From: Bathynomus jamesi
Taxonomy: Eukaryota > Arthropoda > Malacostraca > Isopoda > Cirolanidae
Length of the DNA stretch: 64,000 bases
Reading direction: 5' to 3'
Assembly (NCBI GenBank): GCA_023014485.1
Contig: JAJOZX010000921.1
Span: 587,001 to 651,000, forward strand
The notes under the pieces were generated by a model. That model made no database searches and was not told the origin of the DNA. It saw nothing but the letters and a program-made list of their open reading frames with translations. A program made the position numbers and the translations under genes. Shown here piece after piece: positions 1 to 11,039 of the stretch; position 1 is the stretch's first letter; every line of letters begins with the position of its first letter.

Positions 1-203
1 AGATCCCTCTATTTCATGAACCACTTGTTGCATTGAGCTGAAAATTAGCTAGGCAAGTTCACCATCCAAGTTATCTTATACAACATAAAGCATTAAAATC
101 AGAGGAGGTAGGGTGGTGAATTGGCATTTCCTTTGGGTGTAAAAGAGAAGAAAGAGCAATGATAAGGGGAAAGTAATAAAGTAAATAACAATAAAACAAT
201 GAA
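1..203. other. unassigned AT-rich flank
   Basis: No gene, repeat end or motif recognised. Reading frames here are short and without family resemblance. It is the left flank of the first hAT insertion. Confidence 0.5.
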
Positions 204-211
204 GTGTACAC

Positions 212-795
212 CAGAGTTGTGGAGTCGGAGTCGTGGAGTCAGAGTCGTGGAGTCGCACGTTTCAGGGTGGAGTCGGAGTCGGAGTCAAATTTTTACAATG
301 TGCGGAGTCGGAGTCGGAAAATTTTGGACCGACTCCACAACCCTGGTTATAGCCACTAGGTTAAGGGTTATTCAATTTTAAGTAGGACTACTACTGGTTA
401 GACCTTAATTATGTTTAAGAGAATCTTTTTCATTTATATATATATATATATTATTGGAAAAAAATAAAAATCCCTTAATATGATAATATCTACAAGTCAA
501 CATCCTTCTTAATATTTGAATGTTCCCTTATCCTAGAAAGTAACCTGACGATTCATGTGGTGGTGATGAAATGTCTTATTATTATGATAATTATAGAGTG
601 AAACACTAGAGGAGTCGGAGTCGTATATTTAAAATGTGAGGAGTCGGAGTCGGATTTTTAGATTTTTTACAATGTGTGGAGTCGGAGTCGGAGTCGAATT
701 TTTACAATGTGTGGAGTCGGAGTCGAATTTTTACAATGTGTGGAGTCGGAGTCGGAGTCGGAGTCGGAAAATTTTGGACCGACTCCACAACCCTG
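212..795 (+). mobile_element. non-autonomous hAT element with expanded GGAGTC termini
   Basis: The element runs from CAGAGTTGTGGAGTCGG to CGACTCCACAACCCTG and is bounded by a perfect 8 bp duplication GTGTACAC at 204-211 and 796-803, the hallmark of hAT transposition. Its 3' part (about 541-795) resembles the 3' ends of the two hAT copies at 52.6-54.3 kb (shared CCTGA(T/C)GATTCA and GTGGTGGTGATGAAATG motifs). An internal terminus-like CCACAACCCTGG at 331-342 suggests a nested or rearranged end. No transposase domain survives; short open frames here come from the hexamer repeat. Confidence 0.85.
608..795 (+). repeat. subterminal GGAGTCG tandem array
   Basis: Five blocks of 2-4 GGAGTCG hexamer/heptamer copies alternate with an AT-rich spacer (ATTTTTACAATGTGT or a variant), period about 28-38 bp. 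A smaller array lies at 217-315. The array keeps all three forward frames open and produces spurious Ser-Arg and Glu-Ser dipeptide ORFs. Such arrays at hAT ends are plausible transposase-binding sites, which is inference. Confidence 0.8.
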
Positions 796-803
796 GTGTA
801 CAC

Positions 804-1798
804 TACATGGGCCACTCATGCTAGAATGCCCAAAAAGAACTTTAAACTTTCATCTGAAATACAGCCTTTACAACTTAAACTATATCTCTCCATTTAACCT
901 CATCTGTTTATTCTATGTAGACCACAACTTGTATATGGTAATAATTATATAGATTTAGCCTAGTACACAAATGTTATAGTTGAACCTAAATTTCCTAAAA
1001 CTAGTTCAAATCCTTTTCACAAGGGCTTCACAAGGGCTGCACTAGTGGAACAGCCAACCCTATTACATTAAATACTTCAAACATTATAAATGAATAATTC
1101 CTTCTTCTCTTGATTTTTATACCACATTTCATATTGTTTACCTTTCAAGAAGTCTATGAACAGCTCTAGCTTCATTGCAAAATGTTTTCCATTTAGCATT
1201 GGAACATCTATATGAAGATGTCTTGTGGTCTATCTGAGAAAAGGGGTTAAATGAAAACATTAAAAACTTCAGCTTTAAATTTTTTTAGAATCCTCCTATA
1301 ATATTTTACTTGTACAGTATCTAGTTTCAAGCATACTTTTTTATATTTGCCTTAACAGAGTAGGTTCCTACTAAAAGGCATCAAGTTTACATATCTATTA
1401 GGTAGATAAATTAATATAAGTCCTGTAGGCCAAGGGTTTATTTTAATGTTTATGAAAGATAGATTCTCAAAAAGGAAAGAACTATGACTGTAATAGGCCT
1501 ATGCCTACATGTCTCTTGTTAGCTTGTTTTACTTTACACCCCTGCCCCCCCAAAAAATTCAATAAAACCAGTGGCTTCTCACTTACCAAATTTTTGTCAA
1601 AACAGAGAGATGAAAAGCACCTTTGAGAGGAATTTATCTTAATCCAATTTGCTTTCAATACATTACAAAATGCTGTTCTCAAATTTAATGGCAAGATAAT
1701 CATTCTAAGTCCTAGAAAATAACTTGTAGGGCAAGGTCAGATTGAAATATACAACTAAATTTATATTCCTTTAAAAGATTATTCAGTATGCATGTATA
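804..1798. other. unassigned intergenic stretch
   Basis: AT-rich sequence without recognised coding, RNA or repeat structure. A 73-codon minus frame at 1482-1703 has no family resemblance and no splice or start context that supports it. Confidence 0.5.
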
Positions 1799-1800
1799 TA

Positions 1801-2100
1801 CAGGGTGGCACAAAAGTCGCGCATCATAGGAATTTTCAGTGTTGATTATAATTTTTTTTTTTTTTATGTACGGTAGGGGATGGCTGTGAAATTAACACTA
1901 GATGAAAGGGTGAGCTTTGTTTTAATGTATGGACTACCAGTACAGAATTTAAATTCTTGTAGTACCTGATATTCCATGTATAAAACCAAGCTCACCCTCT
2001 CATCTACTGTTAATTTTGCAGCTATCCCCTACCTAAAAGAAAAAAATAGTAATATAATCAACACAAAGTTCCTATGATGCGTGACTTTGCACCACCCTAC
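1801..2100. mobile_element. palindromic mariner-type MITE made of two inverted 5' ends
   Basis: A foldback of roughly 135-140 bp arms. The left end CAGGGTGGCACAAAAGTC follows TATATA, and the right end reads GACTTTGCACCACCCTA. In both arms, reading inward, a frame follows that starts like a Tc1/mariner helix-turn-helix domain: MAVKLTLDERVSFVLMYG on the plus strand from about 1879, and the variant xAAKLTVDERVSLVL on the minus arm. The element is therefore two head-to-head copies of one transposon 5' end with the rest of the transposase lost. The N-terminal motif resembles MAERLTLQER of the mariner at 14.7 kb. Confidence 0.75.
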
Positions 2101-2158
2101 AGTATATATAATTTTTTTTTTAATTGAGGTTATTTAACCTCCTTTGCAACATTCTAAG

Positions 2159-2908
2159 GTCATATGGGTCATTCCACATCAAGTGGACCAATTTTGGAAA
2201 AGTGCCCCACCTCACCATGTCAGATTTTGTTCTAACTTTGCTCACAGATTCCTTTAAGCCTTAAAGGAAGTTCTGCAAAGTGTTAGTTCCATATCTCTTG
2301 TGGTTCTGTCACTAGGGCTCCAAGAGCATGGGCTACTTTGTCCATCACATTGAGCGCCAAATTATTTGTGCCATTTTTAGCTAGTCAGCATTCCACAGTA
2401 ACATATCCTTCTGCTCTGAAAATTTGCTCCTAGGGTCAAAATTTACTGTAGATTTCAAAATTCACATTACTAGAGCTCTAGGAAGTACAGATTTTCCATA
2501 AAATATTCCCAAAGTAGGCTTCAAATTACATTTTGATTCCTGGGAAGCCACTTTTAGAAAATTATAGCTCTGGATCTACTTGACTCTGTGAGCTTTTGTT
2601 AGAAACCAAGAAAGTACTGCCCATATGCTACAAAATGTTTTAATCCAGATCTTCCTACCTGTTCTAGTTGCTGAGTTATAAGGCATCAAAAATGGCCAAA
2701 ATTAATTTATGTGACAAAAATGTCCCATCTTTAAAGCTCAAAATGATCATGTGGGACAGCTCACACCATACTCTAACAAAAACCAATGATAAGAGCATGT
2801 CCTGAAATACTAGGGCCTAGTTTTTTTTTTGGTGTCTTGCTTTTTTGTAGGTCTAGTAGAGCTTTGAAATTTTGTTCCATGTGATGTTTCTAGCATTATA
2901 ATTGTTAT
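2159..2908 (+). repeat. T1 left terminal inverted repeat
   Basis: This arm pairs with 5880-6625 over essentially its full length with scattered mismatches and small indels. It is non-coding; the 82-codon frame at 5855-6103 lies mostly in the right arm and is not a gene. Confidence 0.9.
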
Positions 2909-3061
2909 TTCATTGGCACAATGTTTTATTTTTCTTTTGTTCTTATTACCAATTATATAGTGCAGGACTATGTGCTATGTGCTATGCTATACATAATACT
3001 TTTATTTATGTTCAACAACATGTAATACGTGACTATTATTGTTTTCAGATCAAAACTGAAA

Positions 3062-4123
3062 ATGGCTGAATCATCAGATACAAGTAGTGTTCATGTGGGA
3101 GAACCCATGGAAACAAAGAAAACTGGAAGCTTGTACTATTGGAAATAAAGAGGGAACAGAGTGTCACCTGAAAACATATTCCAGAAAATGTGGTTTGAAA
3201 CTGTTCACAGAGCTGACAGTTCAGGAAAGACAACTACTTTTTCCTCAAACAGGAATAGTAGTAGTCCAATTTAAGGAAGATGCATGCATATGCTTGCACC
3301 ATAAACAGCTTCTTTTGACCAGATATGAGAGTCTGCAGAAGCACTGTTGCAACCCATTTGAATATCATAAATCAACATTACCCAAAAAATCACTTCAGGC
3401 AATTGACATTGCAACAGCTCAACTGTTGAAGGAAGAGACTGGCAAAGACATCAAGCCTGGACAGAAACTTTGTCCTGATTGCAGGAAACAGAGGGCTGAA
3501 ATACAAAGAATCAGTTCAACATCATCAAGTGAATCATTTGATCCACCAGAAGCACAAAAGCAGAAACTAGACACCAGCTGTTCAGCACTTGACATTTCCC
3601 CTGTAAAGCCACAAAAAGTGAGCAAGAGAGATTTACCAGGATATGTCAAAAGAAAGACAAGACAAGCACAAGAAGCTATTGGTCAGAAAATGGCAGCTCT
3701 TACAGGGATTGATGTGGGTGAAACGGAAGCTAGCACAAGTCAGCAGAGGTGCAGAAATTGTGAAGATTATGAAATACTGTTGGAAGAATTGAAAAGCCAA
3801 ATGGAATTATCAGACAAAGAAAGGAAACTGCAGATTCTAACTCTGGAGCCTAACAGCTGGTCTATACAACAAACAGCAGAAGAATTTGGAGTTTCTCTTG
3901 AATGGTTAAAACAGCCAGGAAGTTGAAAGCAGAGTCAGGTATTCTTGCAATACCAGGAAAAAAGAAAGGAAAAACACTGCCTGAGGAAGTAGTAGTAAAA
4001 GTTCAAAAGTTTTATGAAGATGATGAATTCAGCCGATGTGCCCAGGGAAGAAAGATTGGGTGTCTGTCAGGATTGATGGAAAAAAGCTTCAAAAACAAAA
4101 AAGACTGCTGCTCAGCAATTTGA
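3062..4123 (+). pseudogene. T1 transposase, N-terminal part (Cys-rich domain plus helix-turn-helix)
   Basis: A 3' splice-site-like GTTTTCAG ends at about 3049 and ATG at 3062 opens MAESSDTSSVHVGEP, a plausible true start; that frame stops at a TAA near 3146, so a shift joins it to the main frame (open 3087-3926). The main frame holds a Cys/His cluster (Cys at residues 67, 69, 87, 88, 129 and 132 counted from 3087), a Ser-rich basic linker, a CRNCEDYEIL motif and KLQILTLEPNSWSIQQTAEEFGVS, which reads as a helix-turn-helix. Near 3900 the frame shifts to one that continues MVKTARKLKAESGIL and KVQKFYEDDEFSR to 4123, then shifts again at about 4095 into QKRLLLSNLKEMY. T2 exons match this order block by block. 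The domain calls are inference from pattern. Confidence 0.8.
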
Positions 4124-4202
4124 AAGAAATGTACATTGCTTACAAAGATCAAATGGCCCTGAAATTGGCTTCTCTAAGTTCTGTGAACTTCACCAAAGTG
4201 GT

Positions 4203-5345
4203 GTGACAGTTGGTGTAGCAGGGGTACACAGTGTTTGTGTATGTACAATTCACCAAAATGTGAAACTGATGTTGGCTGGAGCTGATATTCATGAGGATTA
4301 CAAAATGCTGATGCAAAAATGTGTTTGCAATTTGGAGTCAAAAGACTGTATGCTACAATGTGAACTGTGCCCTGGAGCACCAGCACTAGAAGATCACCTT
4401 TCAGCTATTTTTACAGAACAAGCAGAAATGGATCCACAAGAAATGATTGAATATAAACAATGGGTTCACACTGACAGGGACACCTTGATTATGAAACAGT
4501 TGTCAGTAGAGGATTTTATCACAGAACTGACTTCAAAAATTATCTTCCTTTGTGGTCATCATTACGTTTCAAATCACCAAAGTGCTCACCTGAAGTCCCT
4601 AAAGGAGGAAATAAAACCTGAAGAAGCAATAATCTTAATGGATTTTGCAGAGAACTATTCTTTTGTGGTACAAGATGCAGCGCAAGGTTTTCACTGGGAC
4701 AACAGCCAAGCAACACTGCATCCTTTTGTAATGTATCACAAAGTTTCAGATGAAATTAGAAGTGAATGTTTTTGTGTCATCAGTGACTGTCTGAAGCATG
4801 ATACTGTTGCAGTACATGTCTTTCTGAAGAAGTTGATTGGATTTCTGAAAGAAAATTTTGAAGTAATCAAGCACATTCATTACTTCAGTGATGGTGCTGC
4901 AGGCCAGTACAAAAACTACAAAAATTTTATGAACCTTTGTTGGCACAGCAAAGATTTTGGTGGGATAACAGCAGAATGGAACTTTTTTGCTACCAGCCAT
5001 GGAAAATCAGCATGTGATGGTGTAGGGGGCACTGTGAAAAGATTGGCAGTTCGTACCAGCTTGCAAAGACCAGTAACTGGTCAGATTCTCACACCTACCG
5101 ATCTCTCTGAATTTTGCCAAAAAGATGTGCACGGAATTACATTCTTTTTTGTTTCAACTGATGAAATAAAAGCAGAGAGAGAAGCACAGGAAATAATATT
5201 TAATCATGGGCATACAGTAGCTGGAACTCGAAAAAATCATCATTTTGTTCCAGTAAATGATAAACAGATTCAAGTTAGCCAAGTTTCAAGATCTACATGT
5301 TATTTTGTGGCCAATGTTGGAATATACAGTGACATTGATCAATGA
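4203..5345 (+). pseudogene. T1 transposase, catalytic RNase H-like region
   Basis: Open for 380 codons; the frame is entered from GFSKFCELHQSGVTVGVAG just upstream, so the listed start is not a true start. A CxxC-type cluster lies at residues 40-56. Three acidic motifs are well placed for a DDE/DDD core: ILMDFAENYSF (Asp147), HYFSDGAAGQYKN (Asp near 230) and HGKSACDGVGG (Asp near 273). The segments around them (HWDNSQATLHP, EWNFFATSHGK) are the most conserved part of this family and recur in T2. The frame ends at TGA 5343-5345 and the same frame continues in the C-terminal domain, so this is a premature stop. Transposase activity is inferred from motifs, terminal repeats and repetition of the gene. 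Confidence 0.8.
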
Positions 5346-5666
5346 CAGTTGAAACTGCAACCAGACCAATATGTGGCATGCATTTATGATGATTTGTGGT
5401 GGCTTGGAAACATTTGTGAAGTCTGTGAGAAAGAAAAAGATGCATTAATTACATTTATGCACCCTCATGGACCAGCACAACAGTTTCAGTGGCCATCTAG
5501 AAAAGACACTTGTTGGATTCCAGAGCAGCATATCTTGACAACTATTCCTGCTTCTACACTGAGTGCCACGGGAAGGGGGTACATGCTGCCAGGGAATACC
5601 TTGTCTACTATAGAAAATTTGTTTGAAAGCTTTGAGGAGGAGTTGCACAGTTCTGGATCCAGTTAG
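5346..5666 (+). pseudogene. T1 transposase, C-terminal Tudor/SH3-like domain
   Basis: In frame with the catalytic part after a TGA. About 105 codons start QLKLQPDQYVACIYDD and contain WWLGNICEV, FMHPHGP, FQWPS and CWIP. The aromatic-rich beta-strand pattern (YVACIYDDLWW...EV...FMxPxGP) looks like a small beta-barrel of Tudor/PWWP type. T2 carries the equivalent VYVACNYDNKIWFGLVVEV and FMSPHG. A chromatin- or peptide-binding role is inference. The true stop is TAG at 5664-5666. Confidence 0.7.
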
Positions 5667-5879
5667 AAAGTCAAGGAAAGATGAGTTGGTGGGTGGGTGG
5701 GACCTGTGGCTGGACCTGCAGGACTATCAGGCGTGGCCCCTTGGCGATGGGGTTGCCAATTTCTCAAAAAACTGAAACAGATTCCTTTGTATTAATAAAT
5801 TATCTTTATCTTTAATAGTTATCAATTAGAGAAATTGGCAGTGGCTTAGCCACCATGGACCAATGCAGGAGTGCAAATA

Positions 5880-6625
5880 AATTAACAAATATAATGCTAG
5901 AAACATCATACGGAACAAAATTTCTAAGCTCTACTAGACCTACAAAAAAGCAAGACACCAAAATAAAAAACTCAGCCCTAGTATTTCAGGACATGCTCTT
6001 TTCATTGGTTTTTGTTAGAGTATGGTGCGAGCTGTCCCGCATGATCATTTTGAGCTTTAAAGATGGGACATTTTTGTCACAAATTAATTTTGGCCATTTT
6101 TGATGCCTTATACCGTAACTTAGCAACTAGAACAGGTAGGAAGATCCAGATTGAAACATTTTGTAGCATATGGGCATTACTTTCTTGGTTTCTAACAAAA
6201 GTTCACAGAGTCAAGTAGATCCAGAGCTATAATTTTCTAAAAGTGGCTTCCCAGGAATCAAAATGTAATTTGAAGCCTCTTTGGGGATATTTTATGGAAA
6301 ATCTATACTTCCTAGAGCTCTAGTAATGCGAGTTTTGAAATCTACAGTAAATTTTGACCCTAGGAGCAAATTTTTAGAGCAGAAGGATTTGTTACTGTGG
6401 AATGCTGACTGGCTAAAAATGGCACAAATAATTTGGTGCTCAATGTGATGGACAAAGTAGCCCATGCTCTTGGAGCCCTAGTGACAGAACCACAAGAGAT
6501 ATGGAACTAAAACATTGCAGAACTTCCTTTAAGGCTTAAAGGAATCTGTGAGCAAAGTTAGAACAAAATCTGACATGGTGAAGTGGGGACTACAGGTCCA
6601 CTTGACGTGGAATGACCCATATGAC
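5880..6625 (-). repeat. T1 right terminal inverted repeat
   Basis: Reverse complement of 2159-2908. It begins soon after the transposase stop (5666) and a short spacer holding a GGTGGGTGGGTGGGACC stretch. It ends CCCATATGAC. Confidence 0.9.
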
Positions 6626-6783
6626 AGAGGGGACCTACAGCTTTACATGGGATCCAAACCATGGGTCGCTACATAATCTGAGCATAGAGGACAGTCTCCC
6701 AATTCAACTACTACCCAGACTCAATGTCATTTAACTTTGCTGATCTCCAGGAAGCAATGTTACAACATTGGCCATGATGTAGC

Positions 6784-6784
<1 letters not shown>

Positions 6785-6864
<80 letters not shown>

Positions 6865-6900
6865 TGTGTATATATTTATTTACACACACACAAGTATATT
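6785..6900. repeat. (TA)n / (CA)n microsatellite
   Basis: About 60 bp of TA repeat passes into CACACACA and then TGTGTATATA. The 67-codon Ile-Tyr frame across it is an artefact. Confidence 0.95.
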
Positions 6901-7107
6901 AGTAATGCAACCTGAGATCCTGGGACCAGAAACATACTGAAGCATTATTTCTATGACATTAAAATGAGCAAGCAGTTTGGCTGAACTTCACACTATAACA
7001 CTTGCAAAAACTGAAAAATAGTCGTCTGGACTAGTCCAGAGCATCTCTTTTGAAGCTTGGTTCAGACCAGTCCAGTTACATCCTCATTATTATTATATAC
7101 TGTATAT

Positions 7108-8811
7108 TAGGGATGTACCTATATATCAGTATCGGTGACATTGGTAGATTTTTAATAGTATCGGTATCAGCTGATATTTCAAAAGTACGATATTTCCAAA
7201 ATTATGAATAAAAGACTATTTAGAAGATAAAATTTCCAATATTTTATTGTTTTATAACTTCACATAACTCGTTATTTTTTCATCTCCCAACCAACCATGA
7301 AAACTACGTTCATAGAATTGGTTGTGGAGGTTCATTTGGTTGAAAAGGTGTTGCAATTAACTTCGTAACTGCCAATGACCTTTGTGTCCTGTAGGACATC
7401 GAAGAACATTATCAAACTACTATTGAGGAAATGCCTATGAACATAGCCGACCTCTTTTAAATATGTGAGGTATTGGCAGCAATAAGGCCTCTGTTGTTGT
7501 TGTGTTTTCCATGATGAATTATCTACGTTGAAGCTCGTTGGTTCGCCCACATTCATAATACATTCTGTCCTTCGCCTGAGAAGTGTACCATTTGGTGCAG
7601 TTGTATTCAGGTTCCCTTGAGTGGTTGGTACTATTGAATCATTTTACAGTGTTTAAAATAAAAATAAGTTAACCAGGGAAGTTTCCCAGGAAACTTGCCT
7701 TCCTTATCAGGAGTCAATATTAACCCAGAACTATCTTTTACATTTGTGATCTGTGCTCGTGATTTACTAAGAGACTTAACACCCAAATTCCATATTTATT
7801 AAAGAATTCGCAGGTGAAATCCATGTATGGTCATTAGACAAATTAAGTAGGTATTAATTTATGGTAACAAAAAATAAAATAAGGGTGAAATGCCCCCTTC
7901 TAACTTAACCCCTTTAAAGATTATCATACAACCAAAGAAAGGCGAGGGTTCAGGCAGCAACACCATCGGCAAGTGGCAATTCTGTCCGCCCCTCCAGTGT
8001 ACCCTCCCTTTTCTCTCTCCTTTCTCTCACTATCCTTTTTTTTCTCACCCTTTTCACTCTTGTTCTCCCCTTCTTTCTTCCTTCTCTTGTTCTAAACCTT
8101 TTATTGGTATTGCTTCCCATATGCTTTTGAGAGCGATTATCCTTAGATTGGGTTGCATAAAAAGTAAAAATAAGTGAAAGGACTCTTTTTACAAGCTTTC
8201 TAGTTCACTTATAATGTTAGGATTAATTGTCACTCATTTCATTTGTTTTAAGAGATTAGTTTTAGGTATATGGAAAGGTTATTATATACGAAAGAGGTGT
8301 TATCGGAAAGCTCTGTATTTTATATTATTAATTTAGTGTATTTATAAATATAAATATTTATAAATTTATAAAATATAAATCATAGCCTAGGTCCTAAGAA
8401 GTGTAACACACAAGTTTTACCCAATTTTCTTTTCAAACAGCCAACCAAACAAGTGTAAATCCTTTGAGAAATAAGATATAAAGCCTAGAAAACCAAAAAA
8501 CTATCTTTAGTCATAGCTCACAATACTAATCCAGCTAGCTGGTTAAAAACACATTTACTAAGCCCAACATAGGCCTGCAGTCCAATTGTATAACAAACAA
8601 AACTATGATATCTAATGCAGTGTTGCCATCTTTAATAAAAAGGATTATTGCTTTGTTGCCAAATTTTCAACACAAAATAAATTATGAATATGTTACAAAA
8701 ATATGACAAACTAATAAACCCTAGCTGGATATCGGTATCAATTATCAGCTGATACTATTTTTAATTATCGGTATCAGTTATCAGCTAAAAAGCCATATCA
8801 GTACATCCCTA
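7108..8811. mobile_element. hAT-like non-autonomous element (TAGGGATGTAC ends)
   Basis: Left end TAGGGATGTACCTATATATC and right end CAGTACATCCCTA are inverted, with subterminal repeats of ATCGGTATCA, CAGCTGATA and related motifs on both sides. This terminus type (TAGGGATGxACC, repeated 'ATCGGTATC') is known from hAT elements. The flanking 8-mers differ, so no target duplication is seen. About 1.5 kb of interior shows no transposase; a Pro/Ser/Phe-rich 95-codon frame at 7890-8177 is a C/T-rich tract, not a gene. Confidence 0.7.
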
Positions 8812-9202
8812 GAATGGGGGAATACATTTAACATTAAAAGTAAATAGGAATTTATCAGTGAATCTACAGTACAATGCTCTTAATAAAATAGAAAAACAAT
8901 TTTCTTAAAAATCAAAAGTTTATGGGATGGTAACTGTATAGATACCGTACATACATTTTTCCTACAACCCTGTATTTTATTCTCAGAGTAGTCACAAAAT
9001 TATGTAATGAATACATTTCATCTTGGGATATATTTCTTCAGACTTTTAAGACTGTAAAGTCTTTGCTACTTGCTACACAGTAGGAACTAGCTTTACAAAA
9101 GGAAAAAAAAAAAATTTAAGTAATCAAAATAACTGATTCCTAATGACAGAGTCCTCAACCATGGTAAATTCGCAATTTTATTGCTTCATCTAATTTACCA
9201 AG
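8812..9202. other. unassigned intergenic stretch
   Basis: AT-rich, nothing recognised. Confidence 0.4.
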
Positions 9203-9204
9203 TA

Positions 9205-10030
9205 CAGGAATACCTCGGATAAGACGGTTAATTCGTTCCGCCGACATGCCGCACTGTTTGAAACCGCCCTGTTCGAGGCATGTTTTAATGGGAAATACTG
9301 TAGGTCGTCCCAAGACATTTTAAATTATGTTTTTTGTATGATTATTTTCGATAATTATAATGATTTAACATGTTTAAATGTGAAATAAAACAATAAGAAT
9401 GAACTTAAAGGTTTTAACTGTATAAAAGTAAACAAAGTTTATAAAAATAAAGATTATTATATTCCGTTTATATTCCGTATACTGTACACTAGTTACAAAA
9501 GACATAAGATATTTTTTTCTAAATATTTAAAAAGATTTTAATTGAACATTCCACAAAAAGAAATTAAAAAATATTTTGAAAGGTTTTATTGAAGACATAA
9601 GATAAGTTATTTTTTAGTAAAATATTTTAAAAGTGTTGTCTGCACAGATTTTGACTTCTCTTCAAACATATCTTTATAGCATCGAATAGCATCATCTATA
9701 GATAGTCAAACTCTAATGCTACGTTCAATGTTTGGATCGCCTTCCATAATCTGATCAGCAAGAGTGTCGACTGTTTGCAGAATTTTTGCAAGATCACCAG
9801 TTGAAAATTCTTTTGTAGGAACGTCTTCTGCTTCCGCATCTTCCTCTTTCGCTTCTTCTTCTTCATAGACCGCGCGCGGGTTGTTTGAAACTTAATATAT
9901 CGTCGCACTGACATTCCTTTTAGAAATATCTTAAATATTACATTAAATAATTAATTTTATATTATAATATTCAATCCGTCCTATTGCGAAATCCGTCCTG
10001 TTTGAAACCGTCTTATCCGAGGTATTCCTG
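9205..10030 (-). mobile_element. Tigger/pogo-like non-autonomous element
   Basis: Terminal repeats CAGGAATACCTCGGATAAG and CTTATCCGAGGTATTCCTG are near-perfect over 23 bp and are flanked by TA (9203-9204 and 10031-10032). On the minus strand about 9635-9880 reads FSTGDLAKILQTVDTLADQI and GDPNIERSIRV, a stop, then IDDAIRCYKDMFEEKSKS. This is the C-terminal region typical of Tigger transposases (a short acidic/helical segment after the DDE domain). The central and N-terminal coding parts are deleted. Confidence 0.85.
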
Positions 10031-10032
10031 TA

Positions 10033-11039
10033 CTTGAAATCTGTTATTAGTTGCTACCACATTATATTTATTCCCTCTAATCCAATTCCTTGTCTGACTT
10101 TTGACTTTATGCCATTCATTACATTTCATAAATTGAAAACATGAAACCATGTAGGAAATCTACCAGCTAGCTCAACTAGTCCAGATACATCCTGTTGGCA
10201 TTGCGAATCTAACCTAGTTGGACCTACAAAGTCCATTGGGGTTGTATCAGCTACAGTTGACCACTCTGGGACTGCCACGGCAATCAGGCTCATAAACCAA
10301 AAAGACTAGTATCTAGCCTTTTATTAAGAAATCTGGCCACAGGGTCAAGTTTGGAGTGTAACTGGGCTGGGACAGAGTTTCACATGTTTTCACAAACCAT
10401 TTTTCTGTGCTTGTCTCCCGCTTACTTTCCTGTTTTTCTGCTGAACCTCACTAATTGTTGTTTGTTTTTCCAGAGTTTTCCTTATTAATTATAATATTGC
10501 CAGTATTCTGGTCATTTATACTTTTGTAATAAAACTTTTATTCATTCCAGTTATAATAAAATGGATAAAACGTGGGTCACTTCCTTTTTGCCTGAACAAT
10601 TTATTGTCACGAACCCAGAAACTTAAAAGGGTACTGGGTGGTTTGAAGACTCTTGATACTCGGGGGACTATGGCCTACCTACTCAGCCACTGCAGCAATA
10701 TTAACACTCACTAATCACTTTTCATGTAAAAATGGAAGTATATTACACGTTTAATCACAATTTAATTTCTCGCAAAATTTGTCTGTTTATACATACTGTG
10801 CATATCAATATCATGTCCAAGTTGAGGGGACCAAGCTTAAATGCAGTTTTCTGAGCGAGGTCCAACAAAAGAATTATATGATTTACAGATGACTTCCTTA
10901 CTCTTGTAACTAACATTCTCTTAATAATTCCTAACATTTATTTTTCCTTATTTGTAGTCTCTAAACACTGCTTAGAAAATTTTAGATCACTAGCCTACTA
11001 ACTAGGCTCTATAATGCCAAGATCTTTTTCCTAACATCC
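10033..11039. other. unassigned intergenic stretch
   Basis: No reading frame with recognisable content and no clear repeat ends. It lies between the Tigger derivative and the LINE fragment. Confidence 0.4.

Larger units (their letters stand above)
2159..6625 (+). mobile_element. T1: transposon with ~750 bp terminal inverted repeats, unnamed DDE-like family
   Basis: The outer ends are GTCATATGGGTCATTCC at 2159 and its complement ending at 6625. If ATAT (2162-2165 and 6619-6622) is a 4 bp target duplication, the element proper is 2166-6618 and starts GGGTCATTCC; since ATAT is palindromic the boundary is ambiguous. Between the arms lies one plus-strand transposase gene, now broken. T2 at 20.8-24.5 kb encodes the same protein family but has a different arm sequence. 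I recognise the protein as a widespread invertebrate type but cannot name the superfamily. The frameshifts and a stop make this copy inactive. Confidence 0.85.

Noticed and set aside
199..952. Overlapping Ser-Arg / Glu-Ser-rich open frames
   Set aside because: They arise from the GGAGTC repeat that leaves all three frames open; they cross the hAT terminus and lack protein character.
5855..6103. 82-codon plus frame
   Set aside because: Mostly within T1's right inverted repeat, no counterpart in T2.
6737..6940. Ile-Tyr repeat frame
   Set aside because: Translation of a TA microsatellite.
7890..8177. 95-codon Pro/Ser/Phe-rich frame
   Set aside because: A C/T-rich tract within a non-autonomous hAT-like element.
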